This document shows, in pieces, positions 10,004 through 20,738 of a stretch of DNA of 64,000 nt. A program made the translations under genes and the position numbers. Under the pieces are notes generated by a model, which saw only the letters and a program-made list of their open reading frames with translations, ran no database searches and was not told the DNA's origin. Location: assembly GCF_009834345.1 (NCBI RefSeq), contig NZ_CP035042.1:620001-684000 (forward strand), written 5' to 3'. The stretch is from Billgrantia tianxiuensis. GTDB lineage: Bacteria > Pseudomonadota > Gammaproteobacteria > Pseudomonadales > Halomonadaceae. Each line of letters begins with the position of its first letter. Position 1 is the first letter of the stretch.

Positions 10004-11119
10004 ATGAAGATCGCCGTGCCGAAGGAAATCAAGAACCATGAGTATCGCGTCGCCCTGACACCCACGGGGGCTCGGGAGCTGGCGACGCGAGGCCATTCGG
10101 TAACCGTTCAAGTGGGTGCCGGGGAGGGAGCGGGTTTCTCCGACGCCGATTTTGAGGCGGCCGGCGCCCGGCTCGAAGCGAATGTCGATACCCTCTGGGG
10201 CGAGGCCGAGTTGATCCTCAAGGTCAAGGAGCCACAACCGGAAGAGGTGGCGCGGCTTAACCGCGGCCAGACGCTGTTCACTTACCTGCACCTGGCGGCC
10301 GAGGAAAAGCTGACTCGTGGGCTGATGGAGAGCGGGGCCACCTGCATCGCCTACGAGACCGTCACCGACCGTCAGGGGGGGCTGCCGCTGCTGGCGCCGA
10401 TGAGCACCGTGGCGGGCCGTATGGCAGTGCAGGCTGGTGCCCATAGTCTGGAGAAGGCCCAGGGCGGTTCCGGCGTGCTGCTGCCCGGCGTGCCCGGAGT
10501 GGCTCCCGGCAAGGTGGCGGTGATCGGCGGCGGCGTGGTGGGCGAGAATGCCGCGCGCATGGCGCTGGGTCTGGGTGCCGAAGTGACCGTGCTCGACAAG
10601 TCGATTTCGCGCCTGGAAGTGCTCGACGACCGCTACCAGGGCCGCATGAAGACCGTATTCTCCACTGCCGATGCCATCGACGAGGCGGTGCGCGAGAGTG
10701 ACCTGATCGTCGGCGCCGTGCTGATTCCCGGTGCCGCCGCGCCCAAGCTGATCACCCGCGCGATGCTCGCCGACATGAAGCCCGGCAGTGTGCTGGTGGA
10801 CGTGGCCATCGACCAGGGCGGCTGCTTCGAGACCAGCAAGCCCACCACCCATGCCGAGCCGACCTACGTGGTCGACGGCATCGTCCACTACTGCGTGGCC
10901 AACATGCCGGGCGCGGTGGCGCGCACCTCGACCCAGGCGCTGACCAACGCCACCCTGCCGTTCGTCATCGCCCTGGCCGACAAGGGCTGGAAGCGGGCGC
11001 TGGCCGACGACTCCCACTTCCTGCCCGGGCTCAACGTCCACGACGGTCAGGTCACCTACCGCGCCGTGGCCGAGGCCTTTGGCCTTGAGAGCGTCGATCC
11101 CGCTAGCCTGGTGCGGTAA
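10004..11119 (+). CDS. ald: Alanine dehydrogenase Ald
   Basis: NAD-dependent interconversion of L-alanine and pyruvate plus ammonia. The 371-residue length and start [20 protein letters not shown] are diagnostic. The substrate-binding Arg15 and Lys75-type residues (ILKVKEPQ), the His near TYLHLA (~residue 96) and the NAD-binding [15 protein letters not shown] (~residue 175) are present. It stands alone behind a 185-bp gap with a direct repeat, suggesting its own regulation, often by an Lrp-type activator in other bacteria (inference). Confidence 0.95.
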   Translation: MKIAVPKEIKNHEYRVALTPTGARELATRGHSVTVQVGAGEGAGFSDADFEAAGARLEANVDTLWGEAELILKVKEPQPEEVARLNRGQTLFTYLHLAAEEKLTRGLMESGATCIAYETVTDRQGGLPLLAPMSTVAGRMAVQAGAHSLEKAQGGSGVLLPGVPGVAPGKVAVIGGGVVGENAARMALGLGAEVTVLDKSISRLEVLDDRYQGRMKTVFSTADAIDEAVRESDLIVGAVLIPGAAAPKLITRAMLADMKPGSVLVDVAIDQGGCFETSKPTTHAEPTYVVDGIVHYCVANMPGAVARTSTQALTNATLPFVIALADKGWKRALADDSHFLPGLNVHDGQVTYRAVAEAFGLESVDPASLVR

Positions 11120-11138
11120 CGGCCGATTTGTTTGAAGC

Positions 11139-11164
11139 GGGGGCAGGTCGCCTTGACTGCCCCC
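11139..11164 (+). terminator. Hairpin between ald and trpS
   Basis: GGGGGCAG 11139-11146 pairs with CTGCCCCC 11157-11164. No T tract follows, so it is only a possible terminator of ald. Confidence 0.4.
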
Positions 11165-11210
11165 TCGCGTTACCATAGCGGGCATTTCCGACAAGCAGAG
11201 TCCGCCTTCC

Positions 11211-12236
11211 ATGAGTGCAGTATCCCAGAAGACACGCGTTCTCACCGGCATCACCACCACCGGTACCCCGCACCTGGGCAATTACGTCGGGGCCATCAAG
11301 CCGGCCATCGCCGCGAGCCAGGACCCCAGCGTGCAGTCCTATTACTTCCTTGCCGACCTGCATGCGCTGATCAAGTGCCAGGACCCCCGCCGCGTACAGG
11401 AGTCGCGCCTGGAGATCGCCGCCACCTGGCTGGCGCTGGGGCTGGATACCGACAACGCCATCTTCTACCGCCAGTCGGATATTCCCGAGATCCCCGAACT
11501 GACCTGGATGCTGTCGTGCGTGTGCGCCAAGGGCCTGATGAACCGCGCCCACGCCTACAAGGCGGCGGTGGCCGAGAACGAGGCTGCCGGCAACCAGGAC
11601 CCCGACAAGGGTATCACCATGGGCCTGTTCGGCTATCCGGTGCTGATGGCCGCCGACATTCTCATGTTCAACGCCCACAAGGTGCCGGTCGGGCGCGACC
11701 AGATCCAGCATATCGAGATGGCTCGCGATATCGGCGGGCGATTCAACCACCTCTACAAGGGCGCGTTCTTCACCCTGCCCGAAGCGGTGGTCGACGACGA
11801 CGTGGCGGTACTGGGCGGTCTCGACGGGCGCAAGATGTCCAAGAGCTACAACAACACCATTCCGCTGTTCGTCTCCGAGAAGAAGCTGCTCAAGCTGGTG
11901 CGCAAGATCAAGACCAACTCGCTGGAGCCCGGCGAGCCCAAGGACCCGGAGGGCTGCACCCTGTTCCAGATCTACTCTGCCTTCGCCACACGCGAGGAGC
12001 GCGAGGCGATGCGCAGCGAGTACGCCAACGGAATTGGCTGGGGCGAGGTCAAGAATCGACTGTTCGAACATCTCGATGCGCAACTGCGCGAGCCTCGCGA
12101 ACGCTACCAGGCGCTGATGGAGGATCCCGGGCACATCGAAAGCGTGCTGCTCAAGGGCGCTGAGCGGGCTCGTGCCGAGGCCGCGCCGTTCATGGATAAA
12201 TTGCGCCAGGCCGCTGGGCTGGGACGTTTCATCTAG
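11211..12236 (+). CDS. trpS: Tryptophanyl-tRNA synthetase TrpS
   Basis: Class I aminoacyl-tRNA synthetase that charges tRNA-Trp. The 341 residues contain the HIGH variant HLGN (TGTPHLGNYVGA, ~residue 20), the Rossmann fold residues, GYPVLMAADIL, and KMSKS in GRKMSKSYNN (~residue 205). The nearby genes are unrelated. No Trp-codon leader peptide was seen in the 90-bp gap before it. Confidence 0.95.
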   Translation: MSAVSQKTRVLTGITTTGTPHLGNYVGAIKPAIAASQDPSVQSYYFLADLHALIKCQDPRRVQESRLEIAATWLALGLDTDNAIFYRQSDIPEIPELTWMLSCVCAKGLMNRAHAYKAAVAENEAAGNQDPDKGITMGLFGYPVLMAADILMFNAHKVPVGRDQIQHIEMARDIGGRFNHLYKGAFFTLPEAVVDDDVAVLGGLDGRKMSKSYNNTIPLFVSEKKLLKLVRKIKTNSLEPGEPKDPEGCTLFQIYSAFATREEREAMRSEYANGIGWGEVKNRLFEHLDAQLREPRERYQALMEDPGHIESVLLKGAERARAEAAPFMDKLRQAAGLGRFI

Positions 12237-12257
12237 CCTTTGAGCAGTTCCTGTACG

Positions 12258-12285
12258 GGGCGCCTTCGGGCGCCCTGTCACGTTT
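12258..12285 (+). terminator. Probable terminator after trpS
   Basis: GGGCGCC 12258-12264, a TTCG tetraloop, then GGCGCCC 12269-12275, with GTTTTGG shortly after. The UUCG loop makes the RNA hairpin very stable. Confidence 0.6.
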
Positions 12286-12353
12286 TGGCAGTCGCCTGGC
12301 GCACTTCGGTGGAACTTGCCACGCTACAGGAGCGAATGGAGAGGAGGAGTTTC

Positions 12354-13558
12354 ATGGCCACTGCATTGGATGCGATACGACCGCGACGGGTCTCTCTGCT
12401 GCTGGGCGCATTGACATTGACGGGTGCGCTGCTGGTCGGTCTGGCCTTCGGCACTCGCATGGGTCTGCTGATGGTCGTGGGGGCGCTGCTCGGCGTTTCT
12501 CTCTATCACGCCGCCTTCGGCTTTACCGCCGCCTGGCGGGTCTTCATCAGCGAACGACGTGGGCGTGGGCTGCGCGCCCAAATGGTAATGCTGGCCATCG
12601 CCGTGGTGCTGTTCTTCCCCGCCTTGGGGGCGGGCAGCCTGTGGGGTCAGAGCGTGACGGGCTTCGTTTCACCCATCGGGGTCTCGGTGGTGGTGGGCGC
12701 CTTCCTGTTCGGTATCGGCATGCAGCTCGGCGGCGGCTGCGCCTCGGGCACGCTGTTCACCGCCGGTGGTGGCAATGCACGCATGGCGATCACGTTGCTC
12801 TTCTTCATCGTCGGCTCGTTGATCGGTACCGCCCATTTCTCATGGTGGATGAGCTTGCCCGCCTTTCAGCCGGTGTCGCTGGTACAGACCTTCGGCGCCG
12901 GTGGCGGAATTGCCGTGAGTCTGGCCCTGTTCGGTGCCATCGCCGTGCTGACGGTGCTGCTGGAGAAGCGCCGTCATGGCGGATTGGAGGAAGCGCCACG
13001 CGCCAACCTCAGCCAGGGACGCTGGCTCACCGGCCCCTGGCCGCTGCTGCTTGGTGCCGTGGCACTGGCGCTGCTCAACTTCGCCACCCTGGCGTTGGCT
13101 GGACGCCCTTGGGGCATCACCTCCGCCTTCGCGCTGTGGGGCGCCAAGGCTTATGAATTCATTGGCGGCGACGTGAGCCAGTGGGGCTACTGGCAGAGCC
13201 CGGGCAACGCCGCGGCGCTTCACGCCAGCGTATGGAGCGACATCACCACGGTGATGAACGTAGGGATCATTCTGGGCGCCATGGTGGCTGCCACCCTGGC
13301 CGGACGCTTTGCCCCGACCTTGCGGATTCCGCTGGGCTCGGTGGTGGCGGCGGTGATCGGGGCCTGATGCTGGGCTACGGGGCCAGGCTGGCGTTCGGTT
13401 GCAACATAGGTGCCTACTTCAGCGGCATTGCGTCGGGCAGCCTGCATGGCTGGGTGTGGCTGGTGGCGGGCTTTGCCGGCAACATGCTCGGCGTGAGGCT
13501 GCGTCCGTGGTTCTTCGACCGTCCACCCAGCGACAGGACCCGTGCCAAAGTCAGCTGA
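12354..13558 (+). CDS. YeeE/YedE-family sulfur-compound transporter (frameshifted)
   Basis: Integral membrane protein of the YeeE/YedE (DUF395) family, which includes thiosulfate importers. About ten hydrophobic segments are visible. Both hallmark Cys loops are present: [19 protein letters not shown] (~residue 125) and, in the second frame, [15 protein letters not shown]. The start at 12354 follows GAGGAGGAG. The frame is broken at GGGG 13359-13362: as written it stops at 13367, but one extra G joins the two parts into a 401-residue family-length protein ending at 13558. The gene is dispensable in most bacteria, so a real mutation is possible, but the error pattern elsewhere in the window argues for a sequencing artefact. 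Confidence 0.75.
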
Positions 13559-13683
13559 TGCGCCACGATGGCAGAGGCGTGGTAGAGTTGGCGCCAAGAG
13601 CGCCATCAGAGCGCTCCGGAAGGGCAGTACACCGGACTGCGCTTCCCTACGGCCCGGTTCCAGTCACCGTATCGAGACAAAAG

Positions 13684-15360
13684 ATGCCCGAAAGCAAACG
13701 TCCACTTTATATTCCTTACGCTGGTCCATCGCTGCTCGAGATGCCACTGCTCAACAAGGGCAGTGCGTTCACCCGCGAGGAGCGCCTCGAGTTCAACCTG
13801 GTCGGCCTGCTGCCGCAGAACGTGGAATCCATCGAGGAGCAAGCCGAACGGGCCTACCGCCAGTACCAGCAGTGTCATAGCGACCTGGAGCGGCACATTC
13901 ACCTGCGGGCGATCCAGGACGACAACGAGACCCTCTACTATCACATGGTGATGGAGCATCTTGAGGAGATGCTGCCGATCATCTACACCCCCACGGTGGG
14001 TCAAGCCTGTGAGGAGTTCTCCAACATCTACCGCAGTCACCGCGGCCTGTTCGTCAGCTACCCTGACCGCGAGCGGATGGACGACATTCTGCGCAGCGCC
14101 ACCAAAGACAGGGTCAAGGTGATCGTGGTAACCGACGGCGAGCGGATCCTCGGTCTCGGCGATCAGGGCATCGGCGGCATGGGTATCCCCATCGGCAAGC
14201 TGGCGCTGTACACCGCCTGCGGCGGCATCAGCCCCGCCTACACGTTGCCGATCACCCTCGACGTGGGTACCAACAACCAGGCACTGCTCGACGACCCGAT
14301 GTACATGGGGTGGCGGCATCCGCGTATCTCCCAGGAGGAGTACGACGCCTTCGTCGACCAGTTCATCGCTGCGGTGAAGCGTCGCTGGCCCAATGTGCTG
14401 CTGCAGTTCGAGGATTTCGCCCAGGCCAATGCGGTGCCGCTGCTGGAGCGCTATCGCGACCAGCTGTGCTGTTTCAACGACGACGTTCAGGGCACCGCTG
14501 CCGTTGCCGTGGGCACGCTGATGGCGGCCTGCCAGGCCCGCGACGAGACCATCGCCGACCAGCGCGTAGTGTTTGTCGGTGCCGGTTCCGCCGGCTGCGG
14601 TATCGCCGAGCAGGTGGTGGTGGCGATGCAGGCGGAGGGACTCTCCGAGAAGGAGGCGCGGCGGCGGGTGTTCATGGTCGATCGCGATGGCCTGGTGACT
14701 TCGGACCAGCCGTGGCTGCGCGACTTCCAGCGTCGCCTGGCCCATGAACCCGAACTCGTCGAAGGATGGAAGAACCAATCCCTTCTCGAGGTGGCGCGCC
14801 ATATCAAGCCCACGGTGCTGATCGGCGTGTCGGGCCAGCCGGGTCTGTTCTCCGAGGACGTGATCCGCGCCATGCACGCTGGCTGCGAGCGCCCGGTGAT
14901 CATGCCGCTCTCCAACCCCACCTCCCGCGCCGAGGCCACGCCCGCGGACGTGATCGAGTGGACCGACGGCCAGGCGCTGGTGGCGACCGGTAGCCCCTTC
15001 ATGCCGGTGGTGCACAATGGCAAGACCTATCCCATCGCCCAGTGCAACAATGCCTACATCTTCCCCGGCATCGGCCTCGGCGTGGTGGCCAGCGGTGCCA
15101 AGCGGATCACCGACACCATGCTGATGACCGCGTCCCGGGCGCTGGCGCGCGAGGCGCCGCTGGTCAAGGAGGGCAAAGGGGCCTTGCTGCCGCCGCTGTC
15201 GCAGATCCGCGAACTCTCCAAGGCCATTGCCTTCGAAGTTGCCGCCCAGGCCCAGCAGGAGGGCGTGGCGCTGCGTACCGATGGTATCAAGCTGCGCCAG
15301 GCGATCGAGCGCAGCAGCTGGACGCCGGAGTATCGGGACTACCGCCGTCGCGCGTTCTAG
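13684..15360 (+). CDS. maeA: NAD-dependent malic enzyme MaeA (SfcA)
   Basis: Oxidative decarboxylation of malate to pyruvate with NAD, linking the citrate cycle to gluconeogenesis or acetyl-CoA supply. The 558 residues match the long single-domain bacterial/eukaryotic-type enzyme: [13 protein letters not shown] with the catalytic Tyr (~residue 103), [39 protein letters not shown] and the NAD loop [13 protein letters not shown] (~residue 298). The ATG at 13684 gives the usual [12 protein letters not shown] start; the frame is open upstream without similarity. Confidence 0.93.
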   Translation: MPESKRPLYIPYAGPSLLEMPLLNKGSAFTREERLEFNLVGLLPQNVESIEEQAERAYRQYQQCHSDLERHIHLRAIQDDNETLYYHMVMEHLEEMLPIIYTPTVGQACEEFSNIYRSHRGLFVSYPDRERMDDILRSATKDRVKVIVVTDGERILGLGDQGIGGMGIPIGKLALYTACGGISPAYTLPITLDVGTNNQALLDDPMYMGWRHPRISQEEYDAFVDQFIAAVKRRWPNVLLQFEDFAQANAVPLLERYRDQLCCFNDDVQGTAAVAVGTLMAACQARDETIADQRVVFVGAGSAGCGIAEQVVVAMQAEGLSEKEARRRVFMVDRDGLVTSDQPWLRDFQRRLAHEPELVEGWKNQSLLEVARHIKPTVLIGVSGQPGLFSEDVIRAMHAGCERPVIMPLSNPTSRAEATPADVIEWTDGQALVATGSPFMPVVHNGKTYPIAQCNNAYIFPGIGLGVVASGAKRITDTMLMTASRALAREAPLVKEGKGALLPPLSQIRELSKAIAFEVAAQAQQEGVALRTDGIKLRQAIERSSWTPEYRDYRRRAF

Positions 15361-15426
15361 GTTGCGAGCCATGGGCTACGGGTCTCGAGTTGCGGGCTAA
15401 AATGCTGCCCGAAGCCCAATACAAAT

Positions 15427-15457
15427 AGCCCCCGCCGGTTAACCGGCAGGGGCTTTC
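15427..15457. terminator. Bidirectional terminator between maeA and acnA
   Basis: AGCCCCCGCCGGTT 15427-15440 is followed immediately by AACCGGCAGGGGCT 15441-15454, one mismatch in 14 positions. It has TTT on the plus side and ATTTGT on the minus side, so it can serve both convergent genes. Confidence 0.75.
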
Positions 15458-15484
15458 GCGCGAGCGCAGGCTGAAGGAACGGAC

Positions 15485-18235
15485 TTACGCCGCGCCGATC
15501 ATCCGCCGCAGCACGTAGTGGAGGATACCGCCGTGGCGGTAGTACTCCAGCTCGTTGGCGGTGTCGATGCGGCACAGCGCCTCGATGCGCTTCTCGCCCT
15601 TGTCGCTCTTCACAATGACCGTGACCTTCCCGCCTGGGGTGAGGTTGGCCAGCCCTTCGATGGAGATCGTTTCGTCGCCGCTCAGGCCCAGAGTCTTGCG
15701 GCTCTCGCCCTCGGGGAACTGCAGCGGCACCACGCCCATGCCGATCAGGTTGGAGCGGTGGATGCGCTCGTAGGATTCGGCAAGCACCGCGCGTACGCCG
15801 AGCAGGCGCGTGCCCTTGGCCGCCCAGTCGCGCGAGGAGCCGGTGCCGTACTCCTTGCCGGCTATCACCACCAGCGGTGTGCCCTTCTCCTGATACTTCA
15901 TGGCGGCGTCGTAGATCGCCATCTGCTCGCCCGAAGGCACGTGGCGGGTCTCACCGCCGACCACGCCGTCGAGCATCTCGTTGCGGATGCGCACGTTGGC
16001 AAAAGTGCCGCGCATCATTACCTCGTGGTTGCCACGCCGCGAGCCGTAGGAGTTGAAGTCTACCGGCTTGATGCCGCGCTCCTGCAGGTAGCGTCCGGCG
16101 GGGCTGTCGGGCTTGATGGAGCCGGCCGGAGAGATGTGGTCGGTGGTCACCGAGTCGCCCAGCAGGGCGAGGATATGGGCATTCTCGACGTCCTCGATGG
16201 GCTCCGGATCGCGGCCCATGCCCTCGAAGAAGGGCGGGTGCTGGATGTAGGTGGAGGAGGGCGACCACTCGTAGACCTGGCTCTGCGGTACCTGCAGTGC
16301 CTTCCACGTCTCGTCGCCTTCGAAGACCTCGGCGTACTCCTTGCGGAACATGTCGGTCTTCACCTTCTCCACGGCATTGGCAATATCGGCCTGGGAGGGC
16401 CAGATATCCTGCAGGTAGACCGGGTTGCCGTCCCGGTCCTCGCCCAACGGATCCTGGCTGAGGTCCAGACGCACGTTACCGGCCAGAGCGTAGGCCACCA
16501 CCAGCGGCGGTGAGGCGAGCCAGTTGGTCTTCACCAGCGGATGGATGCGACCCTCGAAGTTGCGGTTGCCGGAGAGCACCGAAGCCACGGTGAGATCGCC
16601 CTCCTCGACTGCCTTCTCGATGGGCGTAGGTAGCGGACCGGAGTTACCGATACAGGTAGTGCAGCCGTAGCCCACCAGGTTGAAGCCCAGGGCATCCAGG
16701 TCTTCCTGCACACCGCCAGCCTCGAGGTATTCGGTTACCACCTTGGAGCCGGGGGCCAGCGAGGTCTTGACCCAGGGCTTGGTCTTGAGCCCCTTGGCTC
16801 GAGCGTTGCGTGCCAGCAGGCCGGCGGCCAGCATCACGCTGGGGTTGGAGGTGTTGGTGCAGGAGGTAATGGCGGCGATCACCACGGCGCCGGGATTGAG
16901 CATGAACTGCTCACCGTCCAGCTCGACGTTCTGGCTGTCGTGGTGCTCGTAGCTATCGTGCACCCCGACCGCGGTCTGGCCTCCCTCGGAGAACAGCCGG
17001 CCTTTTTCCTCGCTGGGAAGCGGCTTGTCGCCGTTTTCTCCCTCCATTAGCTTCTCGAAGGTCGCCTTCATGTCTTTCAGGGCAACGCGGTCCTGAGGGC
17101 GCTTGGGCCCGGCCAGGCTGGCTTCGACATCGCCCAGGTCGAGGTGCAGGGTATCGCTGAAGATTGGCTCGTCACCGGGTTCCCGCCACAGCCCCTGGGT
17201 CTTGCAGTACGCCTCCACCAGGGCGATCTGGGCATCGTCTCGGCCGGTCAGGCGCAGGTAGGCGAGCGTTTCGTCATCGACCGGGAAAAAGCCGCAGGTG
17301 GCGCCATATTCCGGCGCCATGTTGGCAATGGTCGCACGGTCGGCCAACGGCAGGTCGGCCAGGCCATCGCCGTAGAACTCGACGAACTTGCCCACCACGC
17401 CACGGCTGCGCAGCATCTGGGTCACCGTCAGCACCAGGTCGGTGGCGGTGATGCCCTCCTTGAGCTTGCCGGTGAGCTTGAAACCCACCACCTCGGGGAT
17501 CAACATCGACACCGGCTGGCCGAGCATGGCGGCTTCGGCCTCGATACCGCCCACGCCCCAGCCGAGCACGCCGAGGCCGTTGATCATGGTGGTATGGGAG
17601 TCGGTGCCCACCAGGGTGTCGGGGTAGGCGAAGGTCTTACCGTTCTCCTCCTTGGTCCACACCGTACGGCCCAGATACTCCAGGTTCACCTGGTGACAGA
17701 TGCCGGTGCCCGGCGGCACCACGCGGAAGTTGTCGAAGGCGTCCTGGCCCCAGCGCAGGAATTCATAGCGCTCGCGGTTGCGCTGCATCTCGATGGCGAC
17801 GTTGTCCTTGAAAGCGGTGGGATTACCGAACTTGTCGACCATCACCGAGTGATCGATGACGAGATCCACCGGCGAGAGGGGGTTGATACGCGAGGGATCC
17901 TCGCCGAGCTTCTGCACCGCGGCGCGCATCGAGGCCAGATCCACCACGCCGGGAACGCCGGTGAAATCCTGCATCAGCACCCTGGCCGGGCGATAGCCGA
18001 TCTCGCGGCTGGAGCGCCCCCCCTGCTGCCAGTCGACCAGGGCCTGAAGGTCCTCGCGGGCCACGCTCGGATCGTCGGCGAAGCGCAGTTGGTTCTCCAG
18101 CAGGATCTTCAGGGTCTTCGGCAGCCTGTCGATGTTGCCCAGGGCATTGGCTGCCTGCGGCAGGCTGTAGTAGTGATAGGTGGTGCCGCCGGCGTCCAGG
18201 GTCTGCAGGGTATCCGGCATCTCGTCACGGCTCAT
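15485..18235 (-). CDS. acnA: Aconitate hydratase A (AcnA)
   Basis: Iron-sulfur enzyme that isomerises citrate and isocitrate in the citrate and glyoxylate cycles. It has 916 residues, normal for AcnA/IRP1-type aconitases. The three [4Fe-4S] cysteines lie in SCTNTSNPSVM (~residue 460) and CTTCIGNSGPLP (~residue 526). Substrate-loop markers GTDSHTTMINGLGVLGWGVG and the C-terminal swivel domain with YGTGSSRDWAAKG are present. The ATG at 18235 has AGGAGG. It stands alone, transcribed towards maeA. Confidence 0.96.
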   Translation of the reverse strand: MSRDEMPDTLQTLDAGGTTYHYYSLPQAANALGNIDRLPKTLKILLENQLRFADDPSVAREDLQALVDWQQGGRSSREIGYRPARVLMQDFTGVPGVVDLASMRAAVQKLGEDPSRINPLSPVDLVIDHSVMVDKFGNPTAFKDNVAIEMQRNRERYEFLRWGQDAFDNFRVVPPGTGICHQVNLEYLGRTVWTKEENGKTFAYPDTLVGTDSHTTMINGLGVLGWGVGGIEAEAAMLGQPVSMLIPEVVGFKLTGKLKEGITATDLVLTVTQMLRSRGVVGKFVEFYGDGLADLPLADRATIANMAPEYGATCGFFPVDDETLAYLRLTGRDDAQIALVEAYCKTQGLWREPGDEPIFSDTLHLDLGDVEASLAGPKRPQDRVALKDMKATFEKLMEGENGDKPLPSEEKGRLFSEGGQTAVGVHDSYEHHDSQNVELDGEQFMLNPGAVVIAAITSCTNTSNPSVMLAAGLLARNARAKGLKTKPWVKTSLAPGSKVVTEYLEAGGVQEDLDALGFNLVGYGCTTCIGNSGPLPTPIEKAVEEGDLTVASVLSGNRNFEGRIHPLVKTNWLASPPLVVAYALAGNVRLDLSQDPLGEDRDGNPVYLQDIWPSQADIANAVEKVKTDMFRKEYAEVFEGDETWKALQVPQSQVYEWSPSSTYIQHPPFFEGMGRDPEPIEDVENAHILALLGDSVTTDHISPAGSIKPDSPAGRYLQERGIKPVDFNSYGSRRGNHEVMMRGTFANVRIRNEMLDGVVGGETRHVPSGEQMAIYDAAMKYQEKGTPLVVIAGKEYGTGSSRDWAAKGTRLLGVRAVLAESYERIHRSNLIGMGVVPLQFPEGESRKTLGLSGDETISIEGLANLTPGGKVTVIVKSDKGEKRIEALCRIDTANELEYYRHGGILHYVLRRMIGAA

Positions 18236-18408
18236 GAAAGCCTCCTGTCACGGTAATGAACGGTCCTTTTCTTCAGTCTCATGCCTAACACATGGTCATG
18301 ATAGGTCTCCCTTTCAAGCGCTGCCCAAGGTTTCTATGCTGAACGAAAGACCGTTGCATGGCGCTGATGCTCCGCCGAGGGAAGGGGCGGCGCTTGGGGA
18401 GGTCCCGC

Positions 18409-18618
18409 ATGCATGAAGAGCGGCTCGACAGCTATTCGGTCCACTGCCCTTACTGCAGCATGCCTTTCGACCTGCTGGTCGATGTCTCTCAAGGCAGTCA
18501 CGCAACCTGGGAGGACTGCCCCTACTGCTGCTCGCCGATCCAGGTTCGGGTAGAGGTATCGCCGATCGAAGGCGAGCTGGAAGCCCTGGTGCTGGGGCGC
18601 GACGACGAGGTGCTGTAA
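18409..18618 (+). CDS. CPXCG-motif cysteine-rich protein
   Basis: 69-residue protein with two CPYC motifs (VHCPYCSMPF and EDCPYCCSPI) 25 residues apart, a likely zinc-binding knuckle pair, and an acidic C-terminus. It matches the small CPXCG family, whose role is unknown. The start at 18409 is preceded by GGGGAGGT; an in-frame ATG at 18358 would add a basic, non-conserved tail. Confidence 0.8.
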   Translation: MHEERLDSYSVHCPYCSMPFDLLVDVSQGSHATWEDCPYCCSPIQVRVEVSPIEGELEALVLGRDDEVL

Positions 18619-18664
18619 CGTTCCCATGAGGGGAAAGAGGTACCACGCCCCGGACGCCCGAGAC

Positions 18665-18673
18665 TGGTACAAT
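18665..18673 (+). promoter_or_regulatory. Possible extended -10 promoter for trxB
   Basis: TGGTACAAT is an extended -10 element (TG-N-TACAAT) ~92 bp before trxB. No convincing -35 is seen, which extended -10 promoters tolerate. Confidence 0.35.
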
Positions 18674-18696
18674 GGCCTCAACCATGCTCCCGGTAA

Positions 18697-19716
<1,020 letters not shown>

Positions 19717-19752
19717 AACGCGGCTACGCTGCTGCTCTTCTCTCTTCCTTCT

Positions 19753-20022
19753 TCAGTAATGCGGCGGCACCTCATCCTGCGGTGACGGTGCCGTCATCTC
19801 CGAATCCTGCAGCGCCCGCTGCTGGTCGCGCAGCTTTTCCTGCATCAGGGTATTGATCCGCTCCAGCTGCGCCAGGCGCCGTTCCTGGGCAGCCACCGCC
19901 TGGTCCAGCGTATCCAGCCAGTGTTCCTGGTAGGCGATGCGGCTCTCCAGTGTCTCCAGTCGGGCGGCGAGCGTATGCTCGGGGCTCATGCTAGAATCGT
20001 CGCGCTGCGTGTCGCTGTTCAT
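19753..20022 (-). CDS. slyX: SlyX family protein
   Basis: Small coiled-coil protein of 89 residues; heptad-like segments RLETLESRIAYQEHWLDTLD and QERRLAQLERINTLMQEKL span most of it. The C-terminus (PSPQDEVPPHY) matches SlyX. The function is unknown. The ATG at 20022 was chosen for GAAGGTG upstream; in-frame ATGs at 20067 and 19989 are alternatives. It is convergent with trxB. Confidence 0.85.
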   Translation of the reverse strand: MNSDTQRDDSSMSPEHTLAARLETLESRIAYQEHWLDTLDQAVAAQERRLAQLERINTLMQEKLRDQQRALQDSEMTAPSPQDEVPPHY

Positions 20023-20117
20023 CGTGACACCTTCATTGGCCGACGGGGCCTTGGGTCGCGTCGTCATCTGACATCCTGTTTCATCAATTCCACATAACAA
20101 GTGAGCAATACGGATCC

Positions 20118-20582
20118 ATGAATCGCAAGGTTATCATTCGCTGTACGCTGATCAGCCTCCTGCTGGCGCTGCCGGCTCCGTTGCTGATCGCACTGTTCAT
20201 TTCACTGACCGGAGGCGATCTGGCACGCCAGCTGTTCGCCATGCTCGAGGTCGAGGGTGTAGCGGCGGTCTATTTCGCCGTGGCGGCGGCGGCCTTCGTG
20301 CTGCTGCTGATCGCAACTCTCACACTGCATGCCTTCAGTCCCAGGCTTGCAGTGCTGGCCGATGTCGAGAACGACGATCGCGAGATCGGCGAGGTCAAAT
20401 GGTTCAACGTTAACAAAGGTTACGGCTTCATCAAGCGTGAGAGCGGCGAGGATGTGTTCGTCCATTTCCGCGCCATTCGCGGCCGTGGGCACCGCACCCT
20501 GGCCGAGGGGCAGAAGGTGCGCTACCACGTGATCGAGAATGAGCGGGGGCTACAAGCCGACGACGTCACGGTAATCACCTGA
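20118..20582 (+). CDS. Membrane-anchored cold-shock-domain protein
   Basis: 154 residues. Two hydrophobic helices (~residues 8-31 and 48-73) form an N-terminal membrane anchor, a basic start (NRKVIIR) suggesting a cytoplasmic N-terminus. A linker follows, then a CspA-type cold-shock domain at ~residues 88-152: GEVKWFNVNKGYGFI (RNP1-like), then EDVFVHFRAI (RNP2-like). Both nucleic-acid-binding aromatic motifs are intact. Known CSD-membrane fusions usually have the CSD first (CSD plus DUF1294); here the order is reversed. It is probably tethered at the inner membrane with the CSD in the cytoplasm. The ribosome site is weak. The role is unknown; binding of membrane-proximal mRNA is inference. 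Confidence 0.82.
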   Translation: MNRKVIIRCTLISLLLALPAPLLIALFISLTGGDLARQLFAMLEVEGVAAVYFAVAAAAFVLLLIATLTLHAFSPRLAVLADVENDDREIGEVKWFNVNKGYGFIKRESGEDVFVHFRAIRGRGHRTLAEGQKVRYHVIENERGLQADDVTVIT

Positions 20583-20694
20583 ACGAAGCGCCTGCGCTCG
20601 ACCAGGCGTTGTTGGAAGCGTGGGGAAGAGCAATCCCGCCTAGCCTGGTCATCGCTCGGCAGCTTCTCGCATTGAGTCCCGCTCTATCACAACC

Positions 20695-20728
20695 CATCGC
20701 CTCGCACGTTTTGACGTGCGGGGCGATG
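20695..20728. terminator. Hairpin terminating convergent transcripts
   Basis: CATCGCC-T-CGCACGT (20695-20709), loop TTTG, then ACGTGCG-G-GGCGATG (20714-20728). A long stem in the gap between the convergent CSD gene and the dap operon; no strong T tract in either direction. Confidence 0.5.
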
Positions 20729-20738
20729 TCGTTTCGGG

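Noticed and set aside
11120..11210. Search for a Trp leader peptide or T-box before trpS
   Set aside because: The gap is only 90 bp, has no ORF with Trp codons and no T-box features; only a terminator-like hairpin is present.
9974..11281. 435-residue open frame antisense to ald
   Set aside because: Shadow of alanine dehydrogenase; His/Gly/Leu-rich, no domain.
13606..15372. 588-residue open frame antisense to maeA
   Set aside because: Shadow of the malic enzyme gene; composition is typical of a complement frame and no motif is seen.
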